A stretch of 64,000 nucleotides of DNA. Source: Anaerolineales bacterium (lineage in GTDB: Bacteria; Chloroflexota; Anaerolineae; Anaerolineales; Villigracilaceae). Location: the NCBI GenBank assembly GCA_014379595.1, contig JACMLM010000007.1:20304-84303 (forward strand), read 5' to 3'. The notes under the pieces were generated by a model. It was not told where the DNA came from. It worked only from the letters and a program-made list of their open reading frames with translations, and made no database searches. The translations under genes and the position numbers were made by a program. Positions 9,235 to 18,437 of this stretch are shown here, one piece after another. Position 1 is the stretch's first letter, and each line of letters starts with the position of its first letter.

Positions 9235-11061
9235 TCATGGCTTTACCCAAACTATCAATGGCCATTCGTAGCCTGGGGTATATAAAGTTCTAATTTTTTT
9301 ATAATTATATTGCAGAACAATTTGTTGCACCACACTCACAATTTCTCGTTGACCGCTCAAATGACCGTCTCGAAATCCATTTTCATGGAATTGATAGACA
9401 TTTTCCGGCATATCCAAAAAAATTATCATTTTGGGTGGATTCCGTTTCAATAGTTCAGCATCTTGGATGGCAATCGGGTCCGGGCAGACATCAAAATAAT
9501 GAACGGGCGAAAATGTGGGTTGCAGACGATTAGTTATATAGTTAAAGATAGGTATGTGAGGATAAGTATATATTGTGTCGTTCTGAGTGGAATGTTCTAG
9601 AATATCCTTATATACTGTTTCGTAAAACTCTTTATTTTTCGGAGAAAGGTGGAAGCCGCGAAAAGCTGGCACAGAACTTGTAACTGTTTTTATATGTCCA
9701 TATTCGATCCAGCCCCACCATGAATAAGGAATTTGCCTTTTTTGAATCACACCAACTAAAGCAACTAAAAAGACAGCCGTCAGTATTATAAATCTGAATG
9801 AATTATTTTTACTTTGAATTCTGTCAAAAAAGATTGCAAGCACAACGGCAAACCCCAGCAAGGTTCCATGTTCTTCCAGTTGATACGACATACCATGTGC
9901 GTACATCCAGGCAAAACTGCCCAAAATCAATCGAGAAATTGCAGGGGAAAATATTTGGGGTTTACCAGATATCCATCTAAAACCAATGTTAAGCGACAGA
10001 AGGAATAAAACAAAAAAAACTGAATAAACCCAGAACAGTCCATAAAATTTCTCTATATAGAAAATACCTGTAGCGTTTTGAGTGGAGAGAGGAACTAAAA
10101 ATCCCAAAACGGAAAATAAGATAAACCCAACCAATAAGAAATAATTCCAATCGTTGCCAGTTTCAATTTTGTCAACAATTCGAAAATATGTCCATCTTTG
10201 CCAAACTGCAAAAACAAGAAGCAGAGCTATACTAATAATGATAAGGAAGTTTTCAGGAGCATAATGACGGTTGAAAAAACCTAACAAGATGTAGGCAATT
10301 GGCCCTTTTGATGAGGACCCACCAAAAACTTGGCTAATATAAGATGTCATTAATTGAAATTTTACCAACCAGCCAATTATGATAGTTAATGGAATAAAAT
10401 ATCCAACTAAAAAGGGGAACAACCGTTTTAATCCTTGTTTGAATTGGCCATCCAAAAAGAGCAAAAAAATCGACAACAGAAAAACAACCAAACCGTTAGA
10501 TTGCTTTGTAAAAAAAACCAAAGACGCAAAAATTCCCGAGATGAGAAAATATAACCCTGACAATGAAGATGTTTCGGCTTTTTTGAAACATAACAAAACT
10601 ATTAAAAATAAAAGTAGTGTCGTTTGATAGTAGGAATACATCACATCGCTATTATGGCTTTGATATAGGAATATTCCCCCAAGAACTCCCACAAAGGTAG
10701 ATGATGGTGAAAATTCCTTTCTCAACAAATAGTAGAGCACAACAAAAAGCGCCAATCTCTCGAGTACTCCATAATACCTGCTAACAATAAATTCCGGACC
10801 TATTTTGGCTAAGAGTTCAAACATAAACAAAGGGATAGGCTGTAAAAAATAAAAAAAGTCTCGATAAGGTAATTCTCCTCTCTGTGTTAGAAGAACATAA
10901 TAATGAAACCATCCATCTTGAAAAGGCAAATAACGATTAAATACATAAAACATCAAAAACGCAATCAATCCAAGACCAGAAAAAAAGAAAGTTACATCCC
11001 AATTTATTAAGGACAACTTTTTTACCTGATTTACTGGGTAGCTTTTATCCATATTTTTCAT
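9235..11061 (-). CDS. Polytopic membrane protein, probable GT-C/family 39-like glycosyltransferase
   Basis: A 608-residue protein with about ten or more membrane helices and a soluble C-terminal part. After the first helix comes LPFQDGWFHYYVLLTQRGEL followed by YRDFF. This matches the position of the acidic catalytic loop and the G-x-x-PYRDFF pattern of GT-C fold transferases that use polyprenyl-phosphate sugars. The soluble C-terminus (residues about 470-608) contains TYPHIPIFNYITNR. It is the first gene of the second half of the cluster, behind a 416-base gap, and would fit as user of the donor made by a neighbouring GtrB-like enzyme. The assignment is by topology and one motif. Confidence 0.6.
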   Translation of the reverse strand: MKNMDKSYPVNQVKKLSLINWDVTFFFSGLGLIAFLMFYVFNRYLPFQDGWFHYYVLLTQRGELPYRDFFYFLQPIPLFMFELLAKIGPEFIVSRYYGVLERLALFVVLYYLLRKEFSPSSTFVGVLGGIFLYQSHNSDVMYSYYQTTLLLFLIVLLCFKKAETSSLSGLYFLISGIFASLVFFTKQSNGLVVFLLSIFLLFLDGQFKQGLKRLFPFLVGYFIPLTIIIGWLVKFQLMTSYISQVFGGSSSKGPIAYILLGFFNRHYAPENFLIIISIALLLVFAVWQRWTYFRIVDKIETGNDWNYFLLVGFILFSVLGFLVPLSTQNATGIFYIEKFYGLFWVYSVFFVLFLLSLNIGFRWISGKPQIFSPAISRLILGSFAWMYAHGMSYQLEEHGTLLGFAVVLAIFFDRIQSKNNSFRFIILTAVFLVALVGVIQKRQIPYSWWGWIEYGHIKTVTSSVPAFRGFHLSPKNKEFYETVYKDILEHSTQNDTIYTYPHIPIFNYITNRLQPTFSPVHYFDVCPDPIAIQDAELLKRNPPKMIIFLDMPENVYQFHENGFRDGHLSGQREIVSVVQQIVLQYNYKKIRTLYTPGYEWPLIVWVKP

Positions 11062-11477
11062 GAAGACCCTATCTTGATATCATAAAATTAATGTTGCTTT
11101 GAAGAGTTTTTTGAACGCCAGATGCAAGTTCAATCCAAACATTCAATCCCAATCCAATCCACTTTTTGCACGATGAACATCTAGCACATATTGTCCTGAC
11201 AAATTTCCGGTATAGAGAATAAGTTTATATTATTTAAATAACCAACTCTTACAGCACTAAATGGATCATTGACGATGTCGCAAGGCAAATAAAAATCTAA
11301 ATATTTAGCATCAAAGCTGGGCCGAAATCTATCAGCAAAATTTTGTCGACTAAATTGATACGTTCAAATTGACGAAGAGAATCCATTTAAATTTTCACTG
11401 CATTTGTATTTAGAGAAAGGAACAAGTCACTTCAATAACCACTGAAAAATTCAAAAATAGCTATATGGAAAAAATTT
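11062..11477. other. 416-base gap with gene remnants
   Basis: This is the only long non-coding stretch inside the polysaccharide locus. On the minus strand it contains an epimerase-like tail (listed separately). Upstream of that is an open stretch without good start that reads RFRPSFDAKYLDFYLPCD; I cannot assign it. The region is AT-rich. I see no promoter or terminator I would defend. Confidence 0.5.
11070..11215 (-). pseudogene. Degenerate 3' end of an NAD-dependent epimerase gene
   Basis: Translating the minus strand with one frame change gives YVLDVHRAKSGLDW and then IELASGVQKTLQSN. This resembles the C-terminus of the epimerase encoded at 14224-15273 ([14 protein letters not shown] and [13 protein letters not shown]). 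The stop codons and the frame change show it is not functional. The likeliest origin is a former additional epimerase gene deleted during rearrangement of the cluster. Confidence 0.45.
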
Positions 11478-12212
11478 CTAAGCACGGTACTTAGAGCGCA
11501 GCAGTCGAAGTTTAAACAAAGCTGATACAAACTGCAAGCCAAAGATGATTAACTGTCTTTTCGGTTTGCCATACTTCCTTTGCTCAAAGTGAAATGGAAT
11601 CTCAAGGATCGTAGCTGGATGGCTGGATTTTCCCCAAATAATTCTCGCCAAAATCTCTTCAAGGACATCGAAGTTTGGATATACCGGTTGTATTGTTCTT
11701 AACAAAGCTCCACGGTACAGACGAAAACTATTTGAAACATCATAAACCGGAATACCAACGAAGACCTTAAACACAATATTGAGAACCCGACTCATTGCTA
11801 CTAAAGCCCATGGGTTCTCCGTCACACCACCGTGAATATAACGTGATGCAATGACTACATCAGCATCCATACGTCTCTTCCAAAGTTCGTGAATAAATTG
11901 CGGATTATGCGAGCCATCAGAATCCATTGTAATCACAAAATCACCTTTACACATGGCAATACCGGTACGAATCGCGTCTCCATAACGATTTCCACCTTGG
12001 CGCGGGCAAAACCGCACTTGATTTTCAATGCACACTTTTTGAGTATCATCCAAAGGAGATGCCGCAGCCAACACAAGCACTTCAGCTGAAATGCTTAATG
12101 AGTCAATTATTTTATTAATTGAAGGCAATAACAAGCGCAAATTTTCTGCCTCACCATATGCAGGCATCATAATTGTTAATACGGGTTGAGCAGAAGGAAC
12201 CTCAGTTCCCAT
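11478..12212 (-). CDS. Family 2 glycosyltransferase, DPM1-like without membrane anchor
   Basis: A 244-residue soluble GT-A fold enzyme with [18 protein letters not shown] at the N-terminus, a DSD metal motif in [16 protein letters not shown], and a C-terminal QRKYGKPKR segment. It resembles the catalytic domain of dolichol/polyprenyl-phosphate mannosyltransferases but lacks C-terminal membrane helices. It overlaps the rfbE-like gene by 11 bases, so the two are cotranslated. The likely role is transfer of a locus-specific sugar to a lipid carrier or growing chain. Donor and acceptor are unknown. Confidence 0.8.
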   Translation of the reverse strand: MGTEVPSAQPVLTIMMPAYGEAENLRLLLPSINKIIDSLSISAEVLVLAAASPLDDTQKVCIENQVRFCPRQGGNRYGDAIRTGIAMCKGDFVITMDSDGSHNPQFIHELWKRRMDADVVIASRYIHGGVTENPWALVAMSRVLNIVFKVFVGIPVYDVSNSFRLYRGALLRTIQPVYPNFDVLEEILARIIWGKSSHPATILEIPFHFEQRKYGKPKRQLIIFGLQFVSALFKLRLLRSKYRA

Positions 12213-13236
12213 TATATATCTCCCGACTCCATGCTAACATCTCACGAATGCCATCTTTCTTTGTAATCGACGGTTTCCATCCAAAATCATGAGTAGCTTT
12301 GCTCACATCTGCCACAAAAACTTTTTGATCACCATGCCTCCACTTAAGGGTTTCAAACCGCATAGAAAATCCAGTAAAAGTTTCCAACATTCCAAACAGC
12401 TCAAGTAATGACAGGCTATTTTCCATACCTCCGCCAATATTATAGATTTGGCCAGACGCATTATTGATATGCTCTACAGCCTGCATATATACTTGTACGA
12501 GATCGCGGGCATGCAGTACATCACGCACTTGTTTCCCATCTCCTGAGATCGTGAAAGATGGTTTATCAGAATATTCCATTTCAATTGCTTTTTGACAAAA
12601 CCAACCAATCCACCCTTGATCATAAGTTGCAAACTGCCTGCCGCCATACATCGAAGAGTGCCTAAAAACGACCGTACGTAAACCGAACATTCTGCTGTAA
12701 TCACGCACGTACTGATCGCCTGTCAACTTGGAACAGCCATAGGGAGACTGTCCATCCAACTGCAGAGATTCATTCAACCCATTTGGATGGTCAGTCAGCT
12801 CATAACGCAATTCCATCTCACGATATCTTAATTCATCCAAAGAACCGTATACTTTATTTGTTGAAGAATAAAGGACGATTGTATCCATAGAATATAGACG
12901 GACAGCTTCAAGCACATTGAGCGTTCCCAGTCCATTGATTTCAAAATCAAGGCGAGGATTCTGCAAGCTGGTAGTCATTGCCACCTGACCAGCCAGATGA
13001 GCAATCACAGTAGGTGAAGATTCTCGTATCACTTTATTTATTTCATCGGTATCGCGAATATCTGACTGGATAAACTCCCAGTTTTTTCCATGCTTTTTGC
13101 GAAGCCATTCTAAATTATCACTTGAGCCAAAACGGCTTAAGTTATCAAACAATATCACCTGCTCCCCTTGTGTTAACAAGGTATCCGCAAGGTTACTACC
13201 AATAAAACCGCAACCACCTGTAATAAGCCATGTCAT
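12202..13236 (-). CDS. rfbE: CDP-tyvelose 2-epimerase (CDP-paratose 2-epimerase)
   Basis: An NAD-dependent epimerase of 344 residues that matches the Salmonella/Yersinia RfbE family over its whole length. Diagnostic stretches are [13 protein letters not shown], the SSTNKVYG segment, the catalytic SPYGCSK, the long invariant [19 protein letters not shown] and [10 protein letters not shown]. The enzyme inverts C2 of CDP-paratose to give CDP-tyvelose. Upstream genes supply the CDP-6-deoxy-4-keto sugar, so the locus should make a tyvelose-type 3,6-dideoxyhexose. This is the most specific assignment in the cluster. Actual substrate specificity cannot be proven from sequence. Confidence 0.88.
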   Translation of the reverse strand: MTWLITGGCGFIGSNLADTLLTQGEQVILFDNLSRFGSSDNLEWLRKKHGKNWEFIQSDIRDTDEINKVIRESSPTVIAHLAGQVAMTTSLQNPRLDFEINGLGTLNVLEAVRLYSMDTIVLYSSTNKVYGSLDELRYREMELRYELTDHPNGLNESLQLDGQSPYGCSKLTGDQYVRDYSRMFGLRTVVFRHSSMYGGRQFATYDQGWIGWFCQKAIEMEYSDKPSFTISGDGKQVRDVLHARDLVQVYMQAVEHINNASGQIYNIGGGMENSLSLLELFGMLETFTGFSMRFETLKWRHGDQKVFVADVSKATHDFGWKPSITKKDGIREMLAWSREIYNGN

Positions 13237-13253
13237 ATAAAAATCGTCTCTTT

Positions 13254-14240
13254 CTAATGATTATTTATTTGTGAGCGGTACCATGCGATCGTTAATTCCA
13301 AGCCTTCTCTTAAAGACCAATTTGGTTGAAAGCCTATTAAATCCTTCGTTTTGGCAATATCAGCAATCTGGGGATATTCATATAATCTATCTGGAATAGC
13401 GCCAAATTCAGGATACTTAGGAGTATCAATTATTTCTGTAATGATTTGAACAGCATCATGAATTGTTGTGCCAATACCCGTTCCCAAATCTACTACCTCA
13501 CCAGCCAAGTCAGGTTTGAAACCAGTTAATAATAACGCCATGATCAGGTCTTGAATATATATTAAATCACATATACGCCTACCACTGCTAATTTGCGGAG
13601 GCACTCCACTAAGCAGACTTGTAATAGTATAAGGAATGATTTTGCTGGTAACCTGATGCGGCCCATAACTCATATAGGGCCGTGCAACAACAACCGGCAA
13701 CGAAAAGACTTTATGAAACATACGAGCATAACTGGTTAATGCATCTTTCGCAGCCGCATAAGGTGAATTGGGTGAACTACCAAAGCGGCTGACATCAGGT
13801 TCTTCGGACGAGCCAATAACAACAACCCGTTCACAACCTATTTGCGTTAGCGCTAGAAACAAATTTATGCTTCCAGTTAAGTTATTTTTAAGTGTTGGGA
13901 TAACCAGGCTTAAATCCTGTTGCGTGTTTACTAAACCAGCCAAATGAAAAACTATCTCCGGTTGTACCATGCGCACAACACGTTCGGTTGCTTCTTGGTC
14001 CTGTAAATCAACCGGACATACCTTTACCTTATCCGAAAAATCATCATCGGTTGCCGATCGCGACAATGCAAATACATCGGCTCCTAAATTCACTAGTGCA
14101 TCACACAAATGTTGTCCTATAAAACCTGTTGCGCCGGTAACTAAAACGCGCTTACCCAAGCAGGAATTCGCCATTCCCATTGCTTGCAATTGCGCTTTTT
14201 GTATTTCAGTAAGCTGAGACATCTTATCCGCGATATCCAT
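13254..14240 (-). CDS. NAD-dependent epimerase/dehydratase family protein, candidate paratose-synthase-type reductase
   Basis: An extended SDR of 328 residues with the dinucleotide motif [12 protein letters not shown] starting at about residue 33, a catalytic serine in VIGSSEEPD, and YAAAK. A methionine at residue 7 (14222) lies immediately behind the upstream stop and may be the true start. The pathway needs a C4 reductase to convert CDP-4-keto-3,6-dideoxyglucose to CDP-paratose (RfbS-type). This gene and the next are the two candidates. I cannot tell which has this role. The relaxed C-terminal half ([21 protein letters not shown]) is typical of nucleotide-sugar SDRs. Confidence 0.75.
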   Translation of the reverse strand: MDIADKMSQLTEIQKAQLQAMGMANSCLGKRVLVTGATGFIGQHLCDALVNLGADVFALSRSATDDDFSDKVKVCPVDLQDQEATERVVRMVQPEIVFHLAGLVNTQQDLSLVIPTLKNNLTGSINLFLALTQIGCERVVVIGSSEEPDVSRFGSSPNSPYAAAKDALTSYARMFHKVFSLPVVVARPYMSYGPHQVTSKIIPYTITSLLSGVPPQISSGRRICDLIYIQDLIMALLLTGFKPDLAGEVVDLGTGIGTTIHDAVQIITEIIDTPKYPEFGAIPDRLYEYPQIADIAKTKDLIGFQPNWSLREGLELTIAWYRSQINNH

Positions 14241-15273
14241 TTAACGTACGCTGAACTGCGTCTTTTAATCCAATCCTTACCTGCAAGTTCAGTTCACTTT
14301 TTGCTCTTTGGACGTTCGGCACATAACGCTCTACCAGCTTGAATGGGTTTGCACTTCCCTGAACATCCACATTAATTTCGAGAGAAAGGCTTCGTGCGAC
14401 CATTTGAGCTGTCTCAGCAATAGTGACATCTTCATCGCTGCCAACATTATACACACGACCTGGCATACCGCGCAGAAGAATTGTCCATAACCAGATTGCA
14501 AGATCTGCGGCGTAAAGATATGAACGATGCGGGGTACCGTCACCTTTGATTATGATCGGCCCGCCGTTCATTGCATCACGGATAAAGTTTCCAATCGCGA
14601 AGTGAATATCAAGTGGGAGATACGGACCAACAAATGCAAAGCAACGCGCAATCGTTGATGAAACCCCATATTGTTTTTCATATAATACACATAATTGCTC
14701 GGCAGTTCGTTTACCAATTCCATAAGCGGATTTCGGGTCAAGCGAGTCTGGCGCACCGGGGTAATCTTCAGAAATATGGGTCATATCACCTGGTTGTTTT
14801 CCGTAGACTGCACCTGAACTGACGAGTAAAAATTTCTCAACTTTACATTGGACGGCAAACTCCAGCGTGTGGCGCGTTCCTTCAACAATAGTATTTAACA
14901 TTAACAAAGGATTCTCGTTATTGAGTTTTGCACTTGCATCTGTGGCTGCATGGATGATATGAGAATATTCACCCTTTGGAAATTCAAAGTTTTGCACATT
15001 GCCTTCTATTAGGGTAATGGCGGGATTGAGCATCAGGTGAGGTAATTTTTGTTTGACAGAATCAGGGTTACGGGTGAGAACAGAGGCGGAGGCTTTTAAG
15101 TCCAATTGCTGATTAGCAAAGATAAAGCTTTCGAGAAGCCAGCATCCAAAGAAGCCTGTTCCGCCGGTAATAAAGATATGTGCGCCGCGCAAATCTTCCC
15201 ACAGATCGCGGGTATGATCGAGGATGTGATGCAGGTCAGTTGAGAGCAGATTTTGCTTCATGTAGAGTTTCAA
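14224..15273 (-). CDS. NAD-dependent epimerase/dehydratase family protein
   Basis: An extended SDR of 349 residues. The nucleotide-binding loop [13 protein letters not shown] lies at about residue 35, the catalytic serine in VSSGAVYG, and the YGIGK motif follows. The [15 protein letters not shown] segment is the usual nucleotide-sugar-binding region of this group. The gene overlaps the end of rfbH, so it belongs to the CDP-sugar operon. It could be the C4 reductase/epimerase of the 3,6-dideoxyhexose path or a second epimerase. A degraded relative of its C-terminus lies at about 11070-11215. Confidence 0.75.
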   Translation of the reverse strand: MKLYMKQNLLSTDLHHILDHTRDLWEDLRGAHIFITGGTGFFGCWLLESFIFANQQLDLKASASVLTRNPDSVKQKLPHLMLNPAITLIEGNVQNFEFPKGEYSHIIHAATDASAKLNNENPLLMLNTIVEGTRHTLEFAVQCKVEKFLLVSSGAVYGKQPGDMTHISEDYPGAPDSLDPKSAYGIGKRTAEQLCVLYEKQYGVSSTIARCFAFVGPYLPLDIHFAIGNFIRDAMNGGPIIIKGDGTPHRSYLYAADLAIWLWTILLRGMPGRVYNVGSDEDVTIAETAQMVARSLSLEINVDVQGSANPFKLVERYVPNVQRAKSELNLQVRIGLKDAVQRTLNGYRG

Positions 15274-16555
15274 TCATATAGTCCAGCATTGGGTGCGTGA
15301 GGCCTGGATACACACCAAGCCAGAAGACTTGGTGCATTACATTGTCAGACTGCTTGAGATCACCGATCACACGATATTTTTGGTTGCGATAAGCAGGCTG
15401 GTGAATTAGGTTACCGCCAAACAGAAGCCGTGTGCCAATTTTATGAGCTTCTAGCCAGCGGACAAGTTTGTCGCGTGTGAACGGGGCATCTGTGCGAACA
15501 AAAATTGGGAAACCAAACCAACTCGGGTTGGAGTTTGGAGTTGCTTCCGGAAGGATAAAACAATCTTGTAAATTTGTTAAATGTTCTTTGAGATAATTAA
15601 AATTAGACCGTCGTTTTTCTATAAAGCTATTTAATTTTTTAATTTGCGAAACCCCAACGGCGGCCTGCATATCCGTGGCTTTGAGGTTATAACCAATATG
15701 TGAATACGTATATTTGTGATCATATCCTTGAGGCAGTTCGCCCAATTGCCAATCAAATCGTTTGCCGCAAGTATTATCCTTGCCCGGCTCGCACCAACAG
15801 TCACGCCCCCAGTCGCGATAAGATTCGATAATTTTTTTTAGTTTAGGCTTATCGGTTAGAAGCGCACCGCCCTCGCCCATTGTGATGTGATGGGCAGGAT
15901 AAAAACTAACTGTAGCAATGTCACCAAACCTCCCAACAGGTTGGTTGTTATAGGTTGCGCCTACAGCATCACAACAATCTTCGATCAACCATAAATTATG
16001 TTCTTTGCAAAATGCAGTAACCACTTCAAGGTTAAAAGGATTGCCAAGTGTATGTGCGATCATTACCGCACGAGTTTTATTTGACAATGCTGCTTCAAGT
16101 TGTGTTACATCAATGTTATACGTTGGGATATGAACATCTACAAATACAGGTATTAGGTTATTTTGAAAAATCGGGTTGACCGTAGTTGGAAATCCAGTCG
16201 CAACTGTAATTACTTCATCACCGGGGTTGAGTTGCCGCTCTTTAAGTAAAGGAGAAGTTAAAGATGTAAGTGCCAGCAGATTTGCAGACGAACCGGAATT
16301 CACCAAGATTGAATGACGCATATTAAAAAATTGTGCGAATTCTCTTTCAAACTGTTTTGCAAAACGCCCTTCGGTCAGCCAAAAATCAAGGCTGGAATCG
16401 ATCAAAGATTGCACATCTGCAGCGTCGAATACGCGCCCGGCAACCGGCACAGAAGATTCACCCGGAATAAATTTCTTTTCAGGAAATTCCTCAGAAACAT
16501 ATTCAGCAGTCAATGTCAAAATCTGTGCGCGCAGTTGATCAGATCTTTCACTCAT
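15236..16555 (-). CDS. rfbH: CDP-4-dehydro-6-deoxyglucose 3-dehydratase (E1), PMP- and [2Fe-2S]-dependent
   Basis: An aminotransferase-fold protein of about 439 residues. The usual PLP lysine is replaced by histidine in [12 protein letters not shown], the hallmark of the E1/ColD dehydratases. The cysteine-rich [18 protein letters not shown] matches the unusual iron-sulfur site of RfbH. The enzyme removes the C3 hydroxyl of CDP-4-keto-6-deoxyglucose together with a reductase (E3, RfbI/AscD), which is not encoded in this window. I prefer the ATG at 16555 over the ORF-track start at 16582, because it overlaps the rfbG stop by 8 bases and gives the usual N-terminus [13 protein letters not shown]. 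Confidence 0.9.
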   Translation of the reverse strand: MSERSDQLRAQILTLTAEYVSEEFPEKKFIPGESSVPVAGRVFDAADVQSLIDSSLDFWLTEGRFAKQFEREFAQFFNMRHSILVNSGSSANLLALTSLTSPLLKERQLNPGDEVITVATGFPTTVNPIFQNNLIPVFVDVHIPTYNIDVTQLEAALSNKTRAVMIAHTLGNPFNLEVVTAFCKEHNLWLIEDCCDAVGATYNNQPVGRFGDIATVSFYPAHHITMGEGGALLTDKPKLKKIIESYRDWGRDCWCEPGKDNTCGKRFDWQLGELPQGYDHKYTYSHIGYNLKATDMQAAVGVSQIKKLNSFIEKRRSNFNYLKEHLTNLQDCFILPEATPNSNPSWFGFPIFVRTDAPFTRDKLVRWLEAHKIGTRLLFGGNLIHQPAYRNQKYRVIGDLKQSDNVMHQVFWLGVYPGLTHPMLDYMIETLHEAKSALN

Positions 16556-17531
16556 TTTTAAAAAATTCCTTATACCAATCAATAGTCAACACCAGCGCTT
16601 CATCCAAATTAAATAAAGGCTTCCAACTCAACATACGCTGAGCTTTTTCCGCACTTAAATATTGATGACGGATCTCATTACTGGCTTCATTTAGGACTTC
16701 AGGCTTGAGGTCGGATTTCATTAATTTGATGATTTTCTCCACGATCTCACGCACCGAGACTTGAATCTCATTCGAGAAGTTAAAAGCCTCACCTTTGAAT
16801 TCTGGATGTGCAGCAAGTTGCTCGGCAAGCAGCATATATGCTGCTGCGCCATCTTCCACATAAAAATAATCACGTATATATTCACCATCTGAACGAATGA
16901 TAGGAGCTTGAACTCGCAAAATGGAACGAATGGTTCCAGGAATAATACGATTCCAATTCAAGTCACCGCCGCCATAAAAGTTTCCGCAACGAGTGATAAC
17001 AACAGGCAAATCATAGCTCTTGGCATAAGTATAAGAAATCAAATCCCCAGCAGATTTACTGACATCGTAAGGATGTTGCCCTTGTAGAGGTGTATTTTCG
17101 CTGTAAGGCAGAACTTCCTGATCACCATAAGCTTTATCCGAAGATGCAACCACAATTTGTTTAACCTTTGGGCTACGGCGGCAAGCTTCCATTAAATTCC
17201 ACGTGCCCGCGATATTGGTTTCAAATGTAGAAATAGGATTGCGATTCGCAATTGTGACAATTGTTTGTGCGGCAAGATGAATCACAGTATCAATTTCAAA
17301 CTCGCCAAGCGTGCGTTCAAGTACGTCACGGTCACGAATATCTCCACGCACTACTTTTACTTTTTCTATAAAACCAGCCCGCACAATCTCACTTTGCGGC
17401 ACCCAGTCACGAACGAGACAAACAACATCTGCACCCGCAGCTATTAGTCGCTTAACAAGCCATGAACCAACCAAGCCGCTAGCGCCCGTCACAAAGACAG
17501 GACGATCCTGCCAAAAAGAGTGATTTACCAT
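16548..17531 (-). CDS. rfbG: CDP-glucose 4,6-dehydratase
   Basis: An extended SDR that converts CDP-glucose to CDP-4-keto-6-deoxyglucose. The motifs are [25 protein letters not shown], the catalytic YDVSK and the diagnostic [19 protein letters not shown]. Family length is about 350-360 residues; here it is about 327 from the preferred start. I choose the ATG at 17531, whose bases overlap the rfbF stop (ATGGTAA), rather than the upstream start at 17561 inside rfbF. It is the second gene of the rfbF-rfbG-rfbH set, translationally coupled on both sides. Confidence 0.88.
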   Translation of the reverse strand: MVNHSFWQDRPVFVTGASGLVGSWLVKRLIAAGADVVCLVRDWVPQSEIVRAGFIEKVKVVRGDIRDRDVLERTLGEFEIDTVIHLAAQTIVTIANRNPISTFETNIAGTWNLMEACRRSPKVKQIVVASSDKAYGDQEVLPYSENTPLQGQHPYDVSKSAGDLISYTYAKSYDLPVVITRCGNFYGGGDLNWNRIIPGTIRSILRVQAPIIRSDGEYIRDYFYVEDGAAAYMLLAEQLAAHPEFKGEAFNFSNEIQVSVREIVEKIIKLMKSDLKPEVLNEASNEIRHQYLSAEKAQRMLSWKPLFNLDEALVLTIDWYKEFFKNE

Positions 17532-18292
17532 ATTTTCCACGGGGCTTTGTCTTCTTCCCATAATTTATTTAATAAATGCACATCACGCAATGTATCCATT
17601 GATTGCCAGAACCCTTCGTGTTGATAAGCAGATAATTGTCCATCAGCTGCAATATTTTCAAGAGACTCAAACTCCCAAGCTGTTTGGTCATTCTTAATGT
17701 ATTTTTTAATTTCAGGCTGTAATACAAAGAATCCGCCATTTATCCAGCCTTCACCAATTTGCGGCTTCTCTTTAAATTGTACAACACGATGATCTTCAAC
17801 AATCATTTGCCCAAATCGTGCAGGCGGGCGGACAGCTGTCATCGTTACAAGCTGATTTTGGTTTTTATGAAACTCAATCAAAGCGGGAATATTCACATTA
17901 CTAACACCATCGCCATACGTCAACATGAATGACTCATTTCCAATAAATTCAGACACACGCTTGACACGCCCGCCCGTATTAGTGTCTGCGCCTGTATCCA
18001 GCAAGTGGACTATCCAATCTTCACCTTGATCATTGTGTAATTTTATATCACCTGTTCTAAGTTGTACTGTCAAACTACGCGAGCGATAATGATAATTCAA
18101 AAAATAATCTTTAATGATCTCGCCTTTATAGCCCAATGCAACCACAAATTCTTTGTATCCATATGCTGCATAAATATTCATAATATGCCAGAGAATCGGT
18201 TTACCACCTACCTCAACCATTGGCTTAGGCTTAATAGTTGTCTCTTCAGATAAACGTGTTCCAAGCCCGCCGGCAAGTATGGCTACTTTCAT
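17525..18292 (-). CDS. rfbF: Glucose-1-phosphate cytidylyltransferase
   Basis: A 255-residue nucleotidyltransferase that makes CDP-glucose from glucose 1-phosphate and CTP. The N-terminal signature [20 protein letters not shown] and the following [10 protein letters not shown] are diagnostic. [12 protein letters not shown]-type residues appear in the middle ([12 protein letters not shown]), and the C-terminus ends DKAPWKIW. It is the first gene of the minus-strand polysaccharide operon. An AAAGGA ribosome site precedes the ATG, and a TATAAT box lies about 30 bases upstream. Length and motifs fit the family exactly. Confidence 0.93.
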   Translation of the reverse strand: MKVAILAGGLGTRLSEETTIKPKPMVEVGGKPILWHIMNIYAAYGYKEFVVALGYKGEIIKDYFLNYHYRSRSLTVQLRTGDIKLHNDQGEDWIVHLLDTGADTNTGGRVKRVSEFIGNESFMLTYGDGVSNVNIPALIEFHKNQNQLVTMTAVRPPARFGQMIVEDHRVVQFKEKPQIGEGWINGGFFVLQPEIKKYIKNDQTAWEFESLENIAADGQLSAYQHEGFWQSMDTLRDVHLLNKLWEEDKAPWKIW

Positions 18293-18320
18293 ATACTAAT
18301 CCTTTCAATCAGTAATTTTA

Positions 18321-18326
18321 ATTATA
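18321..18326 (-). promoter_or_regulatory. Putative -10 box of the polysaccharide operon
   Basis: The minus strand carries TATAAT here, 28 bases before the rfbF start codon and downstream of the hppA terminator palindrome. The -35 region is poor (TGTGAT at about 16 bases), so this promoter is only moderately supported. Confidence 0.45.
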
Positions 18327-18381
18327 CATGGATAAGATGAAAATCACATCTTACAAGTTTGTTATGGGAAACGTAGCATCA

Positions 18382-18417
18382 AAAAATCGCGCCATCAAAT
18401 TTGATGGCGCGATTTTT
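18382..18417. terminator. Bidirectional hairpin terminator behind hppA
   Basis: A perfect 18-base-arm palindrome with the GC-rich core TCGCGCCATC, flanked by A and T runs, lies between the hppA stop and the rfbF promoter. On the minus strand it ends in a T-run, so it should stop hppA transcription before the polysaccharide operon. Confidence 0.85.
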
Positions 18418-18437
18418 AAGTGCAATACCAAATATTA

